Positions 7,197 to 14,309 of a stretch of DNA of 17,570 nt are shown here, piece after piece; positions within the stretch are counted from its first letter, which is position 1, and every line of letters starts with the position of its first letter. Source of the stretch: Trebonia sp035571275. Lineage in GTDB: Bacteria > Actinomycetota > Actinomycetes > Streptosporangiales > Streptosporangiaceae. Where the stretch lies: the NCBI GenBank assembly GCA_035571275.1, contig DATMKQ010000380.1:1-17570 (forward strand), written 5' to 3'. A program made the position numbers and the translations under genes. The notes beneath the pieces were generated by a model that saw only the letters and a program-made list of their open reading frames with translations, searched no databases and was not told the origin of the DNA.

Positions 7197-8336
7197 CTAG
7201 GCGTTCGTGTCGCCCGGCTGCCCGTCGCGGCGTATCCGCCGCGCCAGTTCGGCCTGGACGCGGTGCGGCCACAGCGGCCCGGAGTAGATGAACGCGGTGT
7301 ACGCCTGGAGCAGGGTCGCGCCGGCGGCGAGCCGATCCCACGCGTCGTCGGCGGTCTCGATGCCGCCGGCCGCCACCAGCACCAGCCGGTCGCCGGTCCG
7401 GGCGTGCAGGCGGCGGAGCACCTCGAGGGCGCGGGCCTTCAGCGGCGCGCCGGACATGCCGCCGGGCCCGGCGTCGGCCACCGCCGCGCTGTCGTGCAGC
7501 CCCTCGCGGGAGATCGTGGTGTTGGTCGCGATGATCCCGTCCAGGCCAAGGTCGACCGCCATGAACGCGACCGCGTCGATGTCCTCGTCGGCGAGGTCGG
7601 GGGCGATCTTCACCAGCAGCGGCACCCGCCGCCGCGGCGAGGCCTCGTCCAATGCCGCGCGCACCGCGACAAGCAGCGGCCGGAGCTTCTCGACCGCCTG
7701 CAGGTCGCGCAGCCCAGGCGTGTTCGGCGAGCTGACGTTGACGACCACGTAGTCCGCCGCGTCGGCGACCAGGTGCGCGCTGGTCACGTAGTCGGCGACG
7801 GCCTCGTCCTCGGGCACCGCCTTGGTCTTGCCGATGTTCACCCCGATGACCGGCCGCGGCCAGGCCAGCGAGCGCAGCCGCGCCGACAGCGCGGCGGCGC
7901 CCTGGTTGTTGAACCCCATCCGGTTGACCAGCGCACGCTCGGCCGGGAACCGGAACATCCGTGGCTGAGGGTTCCCCGGCTGCGGCCGCGCGGTCACCGT
8001 CCCCACCTCGACGAACCCAAACCCGAGCGCGGCGAGCGCGACCGCGCCGTGCCCGTCCTTGTCGAACCCGGCGGCCAGCCCGAGCGGCCCGGGAAAGTCC
8101 AGCCCAAGCGCCCGCACCCGCAGCTCGGGATCGCACGGAGCGAACAACCGCCGCAGCACCCACCCGCCCCCCGGAACCCCGCCCGCGACCCGAATCACCC
8201 AGAACCCAACGGTATGCGCCGTCTCCGGCGGCAGGAGCCGCAGCAAAGCGGTCAGCGTGGAAGATCCTCCGTCCTCCAGCACGGAGGATCTTCCACGTTG
8301 TCGGGACGGCCCTTCCGCGGGCGGGCCAAGTCGCAA
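7197..8336 (-). CDS. pyrD: dihydroorotate dehydrogenase (quinone), class 2
   Basis: Oxidises dihydroorotate to orotate with FMN and passes the electrons to membrane quinone: the fourth step of pyrimidine synthesis. Class 2 marks are the amphipathic N-terminal segment LTALLRLLPPETAH, which docks to the membrane, then LAAGFDKDG, EVGTVTARPQPGNPQPR, NRMGFNN, the catalytic-serine segment NVSSPNTPGLRDLQ, IATNTT and a C-terminal YTAFIYSGP. The start is uncertain. I place it at a TTG (8336) with AGGAG 6 nt upstream. The frame is open to a GTG at 8369, and a GTG at 8282 would give the family's usual short N-terminus but sits in the loop edge of a 17-bp hairpin. Residues between the TTG and LTALL are low-complexity and unlike other PyrD proteins. 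It diverges from gntR. Confidence 0.92.
   Translation of the reverse strand: MRLGPPAEGPSRQRGRSSVLEDGGSSTLTALLRLLPPETAHTVGFWVIRVAGGVPGGGWVLRRLFAPCDPELRVRALGLDFPGPLGLAAGFDKDGHGAVALAALGFGFVEVGTVTARPQPGNPQPRMFRFPAERALVNRMGFNNQGAAALSARLRSLAWPRPVIGVNIGKTKAVPEDEAVADYVTSAHLVADAADYVVVNVSSPNTPGLRDLQAVEKLRPLLVAVRAALDEASPRRRVPLLVKIAPDLADEDIDAVAFMAVDLGLDGIIATNTTISREGLHDSAAVADAGPGGMSGAPLKARALEVLRRLHARTGDRLVLVAAGGIETADDAWDRLAAGATLLQAYTAFIYSGPLWPHRVQAELARRIRRDGQPGDTNA
8256..8297. repeat. 17-bp perfect inverted repeat at the pyrD start
   Basis: CGTGGAAGATCCTCCGT (8256-8272) and its exact reverse complement (8281-8297) flank an 8-nt spacer. In pyrD mRNA it would form a very stable hairpin over or just before the translation start. 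It may be a translational control hairpin, a transcription attenuator, or a palindromic repeat inserted at the gene's 5' end. Because of the dyad, both strands spell nearly the same peptide (S-V-L-x-x-G-G-S-S-T-L). Confidence 0.85.
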
Positions 8337-8412
8337 CGGCTGCTCCTGATGTGACGAAATGGAATCCACCGCGTGCGGATACCTGCACCGGAGCCAAACT
8401 CTACGCCAGGCC

Positions 8413-8452
8413 GCCTCACCGCCTCGCCGCCTCGCCGCCTCGCCGCCTCGCC
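8413..8452. repeat. 8-bp tandem repeat, five units
   Basis: GCCTCGCC is repeated head to tail: 8413-8420 (one mismatch), 8421-8428, 8429-8436, 8437-8444 and 8445-8452, then a diverged unit. It lies between the divergent pyrD and gntR genes, about 45 bp before the proposed gntR -35 box. Copy-number slippage could alter promoter spacing. Confidence 0.85.
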
Positions 8453-8495
8453 GCCACGGCGGCTTGCTGCCCAGGTGAGTGTGCCGGTGACAGTG

Positions 8496-8523
8496 TTAGC
8501 AATTTCGTCTGCCATCCTGTATT
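8496..8523 (+). promoter_or_regulatory. candidate sigma-70-type promoter for gntR
   Basis: TTAGCA (8496-8501) and TGTATT (8518-8523), each 4 of 6 to consensus, are 16 bp apart and lie 27 bp before the proposed TTG start. The match is modest; only position and spacing favour it. Confidence 0.3.
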
Positions 8524-8549
8524 CGAGGCAAGGGCACGAGAGGACAGCG

Positions 8550-9245
8550 TTGCAGACCCACGACATCGAGCAAGGCCTGCCAGAAACGGTCAGCTTGCTG
8601 GACAAGCTGCGGATGGCCATCTACCGCGGGGAGCTTGCCCCGGGGCAGCGGCTGGTGGAAAGCGAGCTGGCGCAGAAGTATGACACCTCCCGCGGCGCGG
8701 TCAGGGAAGCCCTCGCCCTGCTGCAGAACGAGGGCCTAGTCACCCGGCAGCGCAACCGCAGCGCGTGGGTACGGCCGATCACCATCGAGGAGGGGATCGA
8801 GATCCTCGAGGTCCGGGGCGTTGTCGAAGGGATGTGCGCGGCCAAGGCGGCGGCCAACGCCACCGCGGACGACCATCGCGTGCTGCGGACGCTGGCCGAC
8901 GAGATGACCGTCGCCGTCAAGAACGGCGATGTGCTCACCGACAGCAGGGTGAGCGACCAGGTGCACGCCAAGATCCGCGAGATCGCAGGCCAGCACACCG
9001 CCGCCGGCATCATCGACCGGCTCCGGCACCAGGGCGTGCGTTACCAGTTCCACGTGTCGCTGCTGCCCGGCCGGCTCGCGCAGGGCGCGAAGGAGCACCT
9101 GGACATCATCGACGCGGTGATCGCAGGCGACGCGGCAACCGCCGAGCAGTTGACCCGCGAGCACTTCACGGCGGTCGTGGCCGCCCTGCGCCAGCTGGAG
9201 CAGGCGAACCTCCCCCCGGTCCTGGCGTCGAGCTTCGCCCGCTAA
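8550..9245 (+). CDS. GntR-family transcriptional regulator, FadR/FCD subfamily
   Basis: A 231-aa DNA-binding regulator. The N-terminal winged helix (about 14-77) contains GELAPGQRLVESELAQ and TSRGAVREALALLQNEGLV, typical of GntR. The C-terminal all-helical FCD effector domain (about 83-213) keeps likely metal/effector ligands Asp136, His139, His183 and His205. Such proteins usually repress catabolic genes until a carboxylate or sugar-acid ligand binds. I chose TTG at 8550: it has GAGAGGA just upstream and gives the usual family length. The frame is open to 8373, but the extra 59 codons are mostly translated 8-bp repeats. It is the only intact plus-strand gene, divergent from pyrD and convergent with the dehydrogenase operon, whose 3' end is 22 bp away. 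That operon, or the FAD/selenoprotein module, is the likelier target; a sequence shared by their upstream regions supports this weakly. Confidence 0.88.
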   Translation: MQTHDIEQGLPETVSLLDKLRMAIYRGELAPGQRLVESELAQKYDTSRGAVREALALLQNEGLVTRQRNRSAWVRPITIEEGIEILEVRGVVEGMCAAKAAANATADDHRVLRTLADEMTVAVKNGDVLTDSRVSDQVHAKIREIAGQHTAAGIIDRLRHQGVRYQFHVSLLPGRLAQGAKEHLDIIDAVIAGDAATAEQLTREHFTAVVAALRQLEQANLPPVLASSFAR

Positions 9246-9267
9246 CCCGGCCCGGCCCCGGTCCAGG

Positions 9268-10038
9268 TCAGCCCGCGTTGAGGGCGCCGTCGATCAGGTA
9301 CAAGGCGCCGGACACGTACTCCGCCTCCGGCGACAGCAGCCACACGGCCAGGTTGGCGACCTCAACCGCCGTGCCGTACCGCTTCCCGAGCGGCACCGAA
9401 TCAGACACCGACCGGAACACCCCCTCCGGATCCGAAGGGTCGATCTGCGCCGTCAGCGCCCGCGCCATCCGCGTGTCGATGTGCCCCGGCGCCACGCAGT
9501 TCACCCGGATCCCGTACGGCGCGCCTTCCAGCGCCGCGGACTTCGTGAGGCCGAGCACCGCGTGCTTCGAGGCGATATACGGGGAGAACGTCGCCGCCCC
9601 CTTGATCGCCGCCATCGACGCCGTGTTCACGATCGCGCCGGACTCCTGCGGCTTCATGACCTTCAGCACCGCGCGCAGCCCCATGAACACCCCGCGCGCA
9701 TTGACCGCCCACACGCGATCGAAGTCCTCGACGGAAAGCTCGGTCATCGGGGCCATCCGCCCCTCAATCCCGGCGTTGTTGAAGAACAGGTCGATCCGCC
9801 CGTGGGCCTCCATCGCCGCGCGCACGTACCCGTCCACCTCGGACTCCTGCGACACGTCGGCCACCACAGGCAGCCCGGACAGCTTCGACGCCGCCTCGTG
9901 CAGCTGGTCGGCGGCGCGGTCCACGAGCACAAGCCGAGCGCCCTCTTCGGCCAGCCGCGTCGCCACCGCGAGCCCGAACCCCGCCGCGGCGCCCGTGATC
10001 ACCGCGATCTGCCCGTCGAAACCGTACTTCGCGCTCAT
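9268..10038 (-). CDS. short-chain dehydrogenase/reductase (SDR), classical NAD-type
   Basis: A 256-aa classical SDR. Seen are the nucleotide-binding TGAAAGFG (15-22), an acidic residue at the end of strand 2 (Asp40, favouring NAD over NADP), NNAG (87-90), catalytic Ser141, Tyr154 and Lys158 (YIASK) and a C-terminal YVSGALYLIDGALNAG of the kind usual for tetrameric SDRs. It should oxidise a secondary alcohol or reduce a ketone; the substrate is unknown. The ATG at 10038 overlaps the TGA of the preceding SDR as ATGA, and GGAGGG lies 7 nt upstream, so the pair is translationally coupled. It is last in the dehydratase-ADH-SDR-SDR operon. No terminator is visible in the 22 bp before the convergent gntR. 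Confidence 0.9.
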   Translation of the reverse strand: MSAKYGFDGQIAVITGAAAGFGLAVATRLAEEGARLVLVDRAADQLHEAASKLSGLPVVADVSQESEVDGYVRAAMEAHGRIDLFFNNAGIEGRMAPMTELSVEDFDRVWAVNARGVFMGLRAVLKVMKPQESGAIVNTASMAAIKGAATFSPYIASKHAVLGLTKSAALEGAPYGIRVNCVAPGHIDTRMARALTAQIDPSDPEGVFRSVSDSVPLGKRYGTAVEVANLAVWLLSPEAEYVSGALYLIDGALNAG

Positions 10039-10898
10039 CGGACGCCCTCCGCGTCTAGGATCCCGGTGGCGGCCGGGCCGACCGCCCCGGCCATGATCGC
10101 CTCGTGCCTGGCCACTACCCGGCTGTCCCACTCGTGGTCGGTGAGCAGGTACAGCGCGTTCTCCCGCACCGCGGTCACGAGCTTGTCCGCGACCTCAGAC
10201 GGCGGCATGCCCTTCGAAAGCGTCGCGTGCATCGACTCCCGCAAAGCCGCCCCGGAAGAAGACATCCCGCTCGAGTTGGTCAAGACCGTCGGCCGGTTCC
10301 GCGATCCGTGGAACAGGTTCGTCGCGATGATTCCCGGGCACAGGCCGGTGGCGCCGATGCGAGCCCCGGCCGCCTTCAGGTCGGAGGCGAGCACCTCGGT
10401 CAGCGCCAGGATCGCGTGCTTGCAGATCCCGTACATGTTGCCCGCCGCGATCACCGAAGTCATCGAGCAGGTGTTGACGACGTGCCCCGGCTCGCCGTGC
10501 GCGAGCATCCGCGGCACGAACGTTCGCACGCCGTAGATGACCGACATGAGGTTGACCGATAGCGTCCAGTCCCAGTCCTTCGCCGTGGCCTCCCAGATCG
10601 GCCCGTCCAGGTACCCCTCCACGCCCGCGTTGTTGTTCACCAGGTGAATCGGCCCGAACCGGGATTCCGCCGCATCCGCGAGCGCCTCGATGTCGGCGAG
10701 CTTGGACACGTCGGTCCGCAGCCCCAGCACGGGCGCCCCCGCGGCGGAAAGCTCAGCGACGGTGGCATCGAGCGCGTCCTGCTGGATGTCACCGATGACG
10801 ACGTTCATCCCCTCCGCGCCCCAGCGCAGCGCGAACGCCTTGCCCATCCCGCTGCCCGCGCCGGTGACGACGGCGGTCTTGCCCGCGAACTCTTCCAC
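10035..10898 (-). CDS. short-chain dehydrogenase/reductase (SDR), longer form
   Basis: A 287-aa SDR with TGAGSGMG (12-19), Asp37 after strand 2 (NAD preference), NNAG (89-92), Ser145 and Tyr156/Lys160 (YGICK). The C-terminal third (about 200-287) is longer than in the next SDR, has a Ser/Asn-rich stretch (RPTVLTNSSGMSSSG) and lacks the usual glycine-rich end. It therefore resembles the cyclohexanol/3-oxoacyl-type SDRs with a variable substrate loop. It starts at GTG (10898) with AAAGGAG 8 nt upstream. It lies 46 nt after the alcohol dehydrogenase gene and overlaps the next SDR by 4 bp. The two SDRs are clearly diverged and probably act on successive or different intermediates of one pathway; the substrate is unknown. 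Confidence 0.87.
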   Translation of the reverse strand: MEEFAGKTAVVTGAGSGMGKAFALRWGAEGMNVVIGDIQQDALDATVAELSAAGAPVLGLRTDVSKLADIEALADAAESRFGPIHLVNNNAGVEGYLDGPIWEATAKDWDWTLSVNLMSVIYGVRTFVPRMLAHGEPGHVVNTCSMTSVIAAGNMYGICKHAILALTEVLASDLKAAGARIGATGLCPGIIATNLFHGSRNRPTVLTNSSGMSSSGAALRESMHATLSKGMPPSEVADKLVTAVRENALYLLTDHEWDSRVVARHEAIMAGAVGPAATGILDAEGVR

Positions 10899-10944
10899 GT
10901 ATCAGGCTCCTTTATCTCTTGGTCCCACCCAGCCCGCCCCGACT

Positions 10945-11958
10945 TCACCGCTGAGGCCGCGACAGGATCCGCACCAGCGACCCGGGCGTCTGCAGCCGCC
11001 GCAGAGCGTCCGGCGTGTCATCAAGTGACACCCGCTCGCTGACCAGCCGCTCCACCGGCACCCGCCCGGCCGCGAGGTGCGCCACCGACTCGCGGTACGT
11101 CTCGTCGGAGAACGCGCACGCGCCCACCAGGTGCAGCCCCTCGCTGAGCATCCCGAATAGCGGCAGCGACGCGACCTCCGGAGTCAGCGCGACCTCGACG
11201 CACGTCCCGCCGGGCTCGAGCACCCCCATCGCCTCACTGAACGCCCCCGGCGCCGCCGAACACTCCAGCGCCGCCGCGAACCGCATGCCCGACTGCTCGG
11301 CGTAGGAAGCCACGGAGATCTCGCGCGTGTCGATCACCACGTCGGCCCCCACGTCGGCGGCCGCCGCGCGCCGCCCGGCCGAGCGCCCGGCCGCGACTAT
11401 CGGCCCGGCCCCAGCGAGTCGCAGCGCCATGATCACGTACAGTCCGATCGGCCCCACTCCGTACACGAGCACCGGGTCGCCCGGCCCGGCCTGAGCCAGT
11501 TTCACCGCCTGCGAGCCCACCGACAGCGGCTCCGCGTGCGACCCGACCTCGATGGGCAGTTCCTCGGGCAGTGCCACAAGTTGCCTGGCCGGCGCGGCCG
11601 CGTACTCGGCGTAGGCGCCCTGGCGGTTGATCCCGATGTTCGGCGCGGCCGGGCAGCGGAACGCCAGCCCGCGCATGCAGATCCGGCACTTCCCGCACGA
11701 CCCGAGCGGCGACGCGGCCACCGCCTGCCCCTGCGACCACCCGGTCACCTCGGCGCCGAGCGCCACGATCCGCCCGCTGAACTCATGCCCAAGGATCTGC
11801 CCGGGCGTGCACTGCCCGTTCTGCACCGAATGAACATCGGACCCGCACAACCCGCAGGCATCAACAGCGATCACAACTTCATCTGGTGCCGGGCTAGGGT
11901 CCGGCACATCAGCAACGGCCGTCCCCACTTCTTTATCGATATACCGAACGGCACGCAC
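10945..11958 (-). CDS. zinc-dependent medium-chain alcohol/polyol dehydrogenase
   Basis: A 337-aa MDR-family dehydrogenase that oxidises an alcohol or polyol with NAD(P). Catalytic zinc ligands are Cys38, His58 and Glu59 in CGLCGSD and GHEFSG. The structural zinc site has Cys88, Cys91, Cys94 and Cys102. Glu143 lies in HAEPLSV, and the Rossmann glycine motif is GVGPIG (167-172). The pattern is closest to the threonine/sorbitol/galactitol dehydrogenase branch. GTG start with GAGGG 5 nt upstream, 18 nt after the dehydratase stop, so it is operonic. Together with an IlvD/Edd dehydratase this suggests that a sugar, polyol or sugar acid is oxidised and then dehydrated; the exact substrate cannot be read from sequence. 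Confidence 0.9.
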   Translation of the reverse strand: MRAVRYIDKEVGTAVADVPDPSPAPDEVVIAVDACGLCGSDVHSVQNGQCTPGQILGHEFSGRIVALGAEVTGWSQGQAVAASPLGSCGKCRICMRGLAFRCPAAPNIGINRQGAYAEYAAAPARQLVALPEELPIEVGSHAEPLSVGSQAVKLAQAGPGDPVLVYGVGPIGLYVIMALRLAGAGPIVAAGRSAGRRAAAADVGADVVIDTREISVASYAEQSGMRFAAALECSAAPGAFSEAMGVLEPGGTCVEVALTPEVASLPLFGMLSEGLHLVGACAFSDETYRESVAHLAAGRVPVERLVSERVSLDDTPDALRRLQTPGSLVRILSRPQR

Positions 11959-11976
11959 GGCGCCCTCTACCTTCTG

Positions 11977-13662
11977 TTATCTCGATACACCATGGCTCAA
12001 CGTCGCGCCGCGAGCGAGCGGTCCCACCGTGCGCGCGTACACCGACAGCCACCCGCACCCGGTCGGAACCCCCAGCGGCGGCAGCTCGGCCCGGCGCCGG
12101 TCAAGCTCGTCGGCGTTCACCTCGAGATCGACCGCCCGTTCATCCACGTCGATCGAGATCACGTCGCCGTCCCTGACCAGCCCGAGCGGCCCGCCCGCGG
12201 CGCCTTCCGGCGCCACCTCGGCGACCACAAGGCCCCCGTTGACCAGGCCGGACATCTGGCCGTCGGTGATCACGGCGACCTTCGTCGACAGGCCCGCGCC
12301 GTCGATGGCGAACATGAGCGCCGAGGTCAGCCCCATACCGGGGGAGCCGCGCAGCCCGAGCCCGGTGAGCACCACGACGTCGCCGTGCGTGAAGCGGCCG
12401 CCCTTCGCCGCCGCGACGCCCTCCTCACGGGAACGCACCACCTTCGCCGGGCCCCGGAAAGTCAGCGGCGCGTCGTCGGCGACCGTCCGCTTCAGCACGG
12501 CGCCGTCGGGCGCCAGCGAGCCGCGCATCACCACGATGCCCGGGTGCGTCGCCAGCGGCTTGTCCAGCGGCCGGATCACGTCCTCGTCGACCGTCGCCGC
12601 CGCGACGGCCTGCCCGAGCGTAATCCCGCCGACCGTCATCGCCGACAGGTCGAGCAGCGCGCCTAGCTGCTTCAGCAGGCCGAGCGTGCCGCCCGCCGCT
12701 TCGAACGCGGTGATCTGCGTGTCGCCGTTCGGCTTCACGTCGGTCAGCAGCGGGACCTTGGGCGCGAGCTCCTCGAACAGCCGGTACACGTCCACGTCGC
12801 ACCCGGCCTCCACAGCAATCGCCTGCAGGTGCTTGAGGCAGTTCACGGACCCGCTGACCGCCAGGATCGCGGTAACGGCATTGGAGAAAGCCGCCTTCGT
12901 TAGGAGTGACCTGGGCTTTTGATCTTCTTCGACGACCGCGACGATGCGGGAGCCAGCCTGCCTGACCGCGGCCCACATCCTGTCGCCGCGTGCGAGCACC
13001 GGGGTACTGCCAGGCAGCGCCATGCCGAGCGCCTCGGCCGCCAGGTGCATGGAGTTCGCGGTGCCCATGCCCGCGCAGACGCCGGGGCCGGTGACCGCGC
13101 AGCGTGACATCTCCCCGAGTTCCTCCACCGTCATCCGGCCCGCGTTCACGTGCCCGGCGAACCGGAAGATGTCCTCGAAGTCGACGGACTCGCCGTTATA
13201 TACGCCTGACGGCTGGTAGCCGCAGGCGACGATGATCGTCGGGATGTTCAGCCGGCCCGCCGCCATGAGCTGGCCCGGCGTGGTCTTGTCGCAGGACGCC
13301 AGGCACACCATGCCGTCGAGCAGCGCGCCTTCGACCGCGACCTCGATGTCGCTGGCGATCAGGTCACGGCTGGGCAGGATGTACTGCCCGGCGGCCCCGG
13401 CGCTGGTGATCGCGTCGCTCGGGGCCGCGGTGCGGACCTCGAACGCGACGCCGCCCGCCTGCGCGATGGCGGCCTTGAGCGGTGCCACGATCTCGTCCAG
13501 GTGGCTGAAGCACGAGGCCAGCTGGGAGGAGGAGTTGACGATCGCGATCTTCGGCTTTTCCAGGTCGGCGTCGGTCAGCCCGAGCGCGGTCCACTGCGCC
13601 CGGCGCATCGCCCACGGCGTGGTCCCCGGGGTGAAATTAGATCGCAGCTTGCGGTCTGGCAC
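11977..13662 (-). CDS. IlvD/Edd-family Fe-S dehydratase (probable sugar-acid dehydratase)
   Basis: A 561-aa enzyme that removes water from 2,3-dihydroxy acids to give 2-keto acids, using a Fe-S cluster and Mg. Cluster-ligand cysteines are visible in SSQLASCFSH (Cys51), LASCDKTTPG (Cys124, followed by the lysine that is carbamylated in relatives) and GPGVCAGMGTANSM (Cys196). The catalytic serine is in ITDGQMSG (Ser471). The three-cysteine pattern and the N-terminal LRSNFTPGTTPWAMRRAQW are those of the family that includes DHAD (IlvD) and pentonate dehydratases; the position beside an alcohol dehydrogenase and SDRs, with no ilv genes, favours a sugar acid. I chose GTG 13662 because it keeps the conserved LRSNF start; no ribosome site is visible. 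A TTG at 13698 and an ATG at residue 19 are alternatives. First gene of the operon. Confidence 0.85.
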   Translation of the reverse strand: MPDRKLRSNFTPGTTPWAMRRAQWTALGLTDADLEKPKIAIVNSSSQLASCFSHLDEIVAPLKAAIAQAGGVAFEVRTAAPSDAITSAGAAGQYILPSRDLIASDIEVAVEGALLDGMVCLASCDKTTPGQLMAAGRLNIPTIIVACGYQPSGVYNGESVDFEDIFRFAGHVNAGRMTVEELGEMSRCAVTGPGVCAGMGTANSMHLAAEALGMALPGSTPVLARGDRMWAAVRQAGSRIVAVVEEDQKPRSLLTKAAFSNAVTAILAVSGSVNCLKHLQAIAVEAGCDVDVYRLFEELAPKVPLLTDVKPNGDTQITAFEAAGGTLGLLKQLGALLDLSAMTVGGITLGQAVAAATVDEDVIRPLDKPLATHPGIVVMRGSLAPDGAVLKRTVADDAPLTFRGPAKVVRSREEGVAAAKGGRFTHGDVVVLTGLGLRGSPGMGLTSALMFAIDGAGLSTKVAVITDGQMSGLVNGGLVVAEVAPEGAAGGPLGLVRDGDVISIDVDERAVDLEVNADELDRRRAELPPLGVPTGCGWLSVYARTVGPLARGATLSHGVSR

Positions 13663-13679
13663 AGTACAGAGCTTGCTGC
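13659..13679 (-). promoter_or_regulatory. sequence shared with the FAD-oxidoreductase upstream region (copy 1)
   Basis: It reads CAGTA, two bases, then GAGCTTGCTGC on the plus strand, preceded by GC and one base. Of 21 positions, 18 match 15703-15723. It overlaps the proposed GTG start of the dehydratase gene. Possible operator or conserved 5' leader element; inference from similarity and position only. Confidence 0.35.
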
Positions 13680-13827
13680 TGTGCGCCGCCGCCGGCAAGG
13701 GGGGAGGACCAGCACGGTTCCGCGGTTGTCCGAGCGAACACCGCCGCCGCCACGCCGTTGTGACCTCACCACCACCAGCGACCAGCTTGTTGCGGACCTT
13801 TCTCAGGCTCGCTGTCGGGAGGCAGCT

Positions 13828-14040
13828 GTGCCTAGGGTCGGCCTGAACACCGCCGACGTGGTCGCCGCTGGCGCGGCGCTGGCAGAGCGAGACTGGAACG
13901 GAAGGCGCCGCACGGCACCAGTGCTGAATCGTCGACCGGTTACCCGGGCTGCTGCCGAATGGCGCGGCGGCCGCGCGTCCCCAGCCCGAGTAACTGGTGA
14001 GGCGGCCGCGCCTGGGGAGCAGGAATGTGGCTGCCGGTGA
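13828..14040 (+). pseudogene. TetR-family regulator remnant
   Basis: A GTG at 13828 with GGGAGG 5 nt upstream opens with VPRVGLNTADVVAAGAALAERD, which reads like the start of a TetR-family repressor (helix 1). The expected helix-turn-helix does not follow; the frame drifts into Arg/Ala-rich sequence and stops at 14040. Shifting frame near 13958 gives ARRPRVPS, like the A-x-R-L-G-V-R-V-P-S of a TetR recognition helix, but a stop comes soon after. The effector domain is missing. It diverges from the dehydratase gene, as a former local regulator would. A short imperfect dyad (GCGGT...ACCGC, 13722-13744) lies between them and could be an old operator. Assignment rests on about 30 residues. Confidence 0.5.
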
Positions 14041-14128
14041 CCGCCCCAGGCGCCATCAAGGACCCGCACCCCGCCACCGCGTGATCCCACCAGTCACATC
14101 AGCCTCTGGTTTTGACTTCGCACACCGA

Positions 14129-14182
14129 GTGACCATTGTGTCGGGTAGATATATACGGATATAGCCGAAATATTCTGGTCAC
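14129..14182. other. AT-rich island bounded by a 7-bp inverted repeat
   Basis: GTGACCA (14129-14135) and TGGTCAC (14176-14182) are perfect inverted repeats around about 40 bp that are markedly AT-rich (AGATATATACGG...AAATATTC) in very GC-rich surroundings. No gene is seen from 14041 to 14309. It may be an old promoter or operator, or a scar of an excised element. Confidence 0.4.
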
Positions 14183-14230
14183 AAGGTGAGCTAAGTCAGG
14201 CGCGGCCCGCTCCCATCCCCTGACGCCACC

Positions 14231-14256
14231 CGCGTCGCGACGCGCCATGCGACGCG
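14231..14256 (-). terminator. palindromic hairpin after the FAD-oxidoreductase gene
   Basis: CGCGTCGC (14231-14238) pairs perfectly with GCGACGCG (14249-14256) around 10 nt. The left part is itself a 14-bp perfect palindrome, CGCGTCGCGACGCG (14231-14244), so two hairpins compete. It lies about 54 bp beyond the stop of the FAD gene and may be its terminator. Confidence 0.5.
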
Positions 14257-14309
14257 AGTCCCAGACGCTGCGGGCGGTCGAACCTTCAGCACCATCAGAA
14301 AAACCGGCT

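Noticed and set aside
7176..8354. A 392-codon plus-strand open frame opposite pyrD
   Set aside because: Antisense shadow of a certain pyrD gene; no recognisable protein.
8413..8452. CRISPR-like array
   Set aside because: Units are only 8 bp, contiguous and without spacers; it is a simple tandem repeat.
8373..8549. N-terminal extension of the GntR regulator
   Set aside because: The residues come from the 8-bp repeats and promoter region; the TTG with GAGAGGA gives the normal family length.
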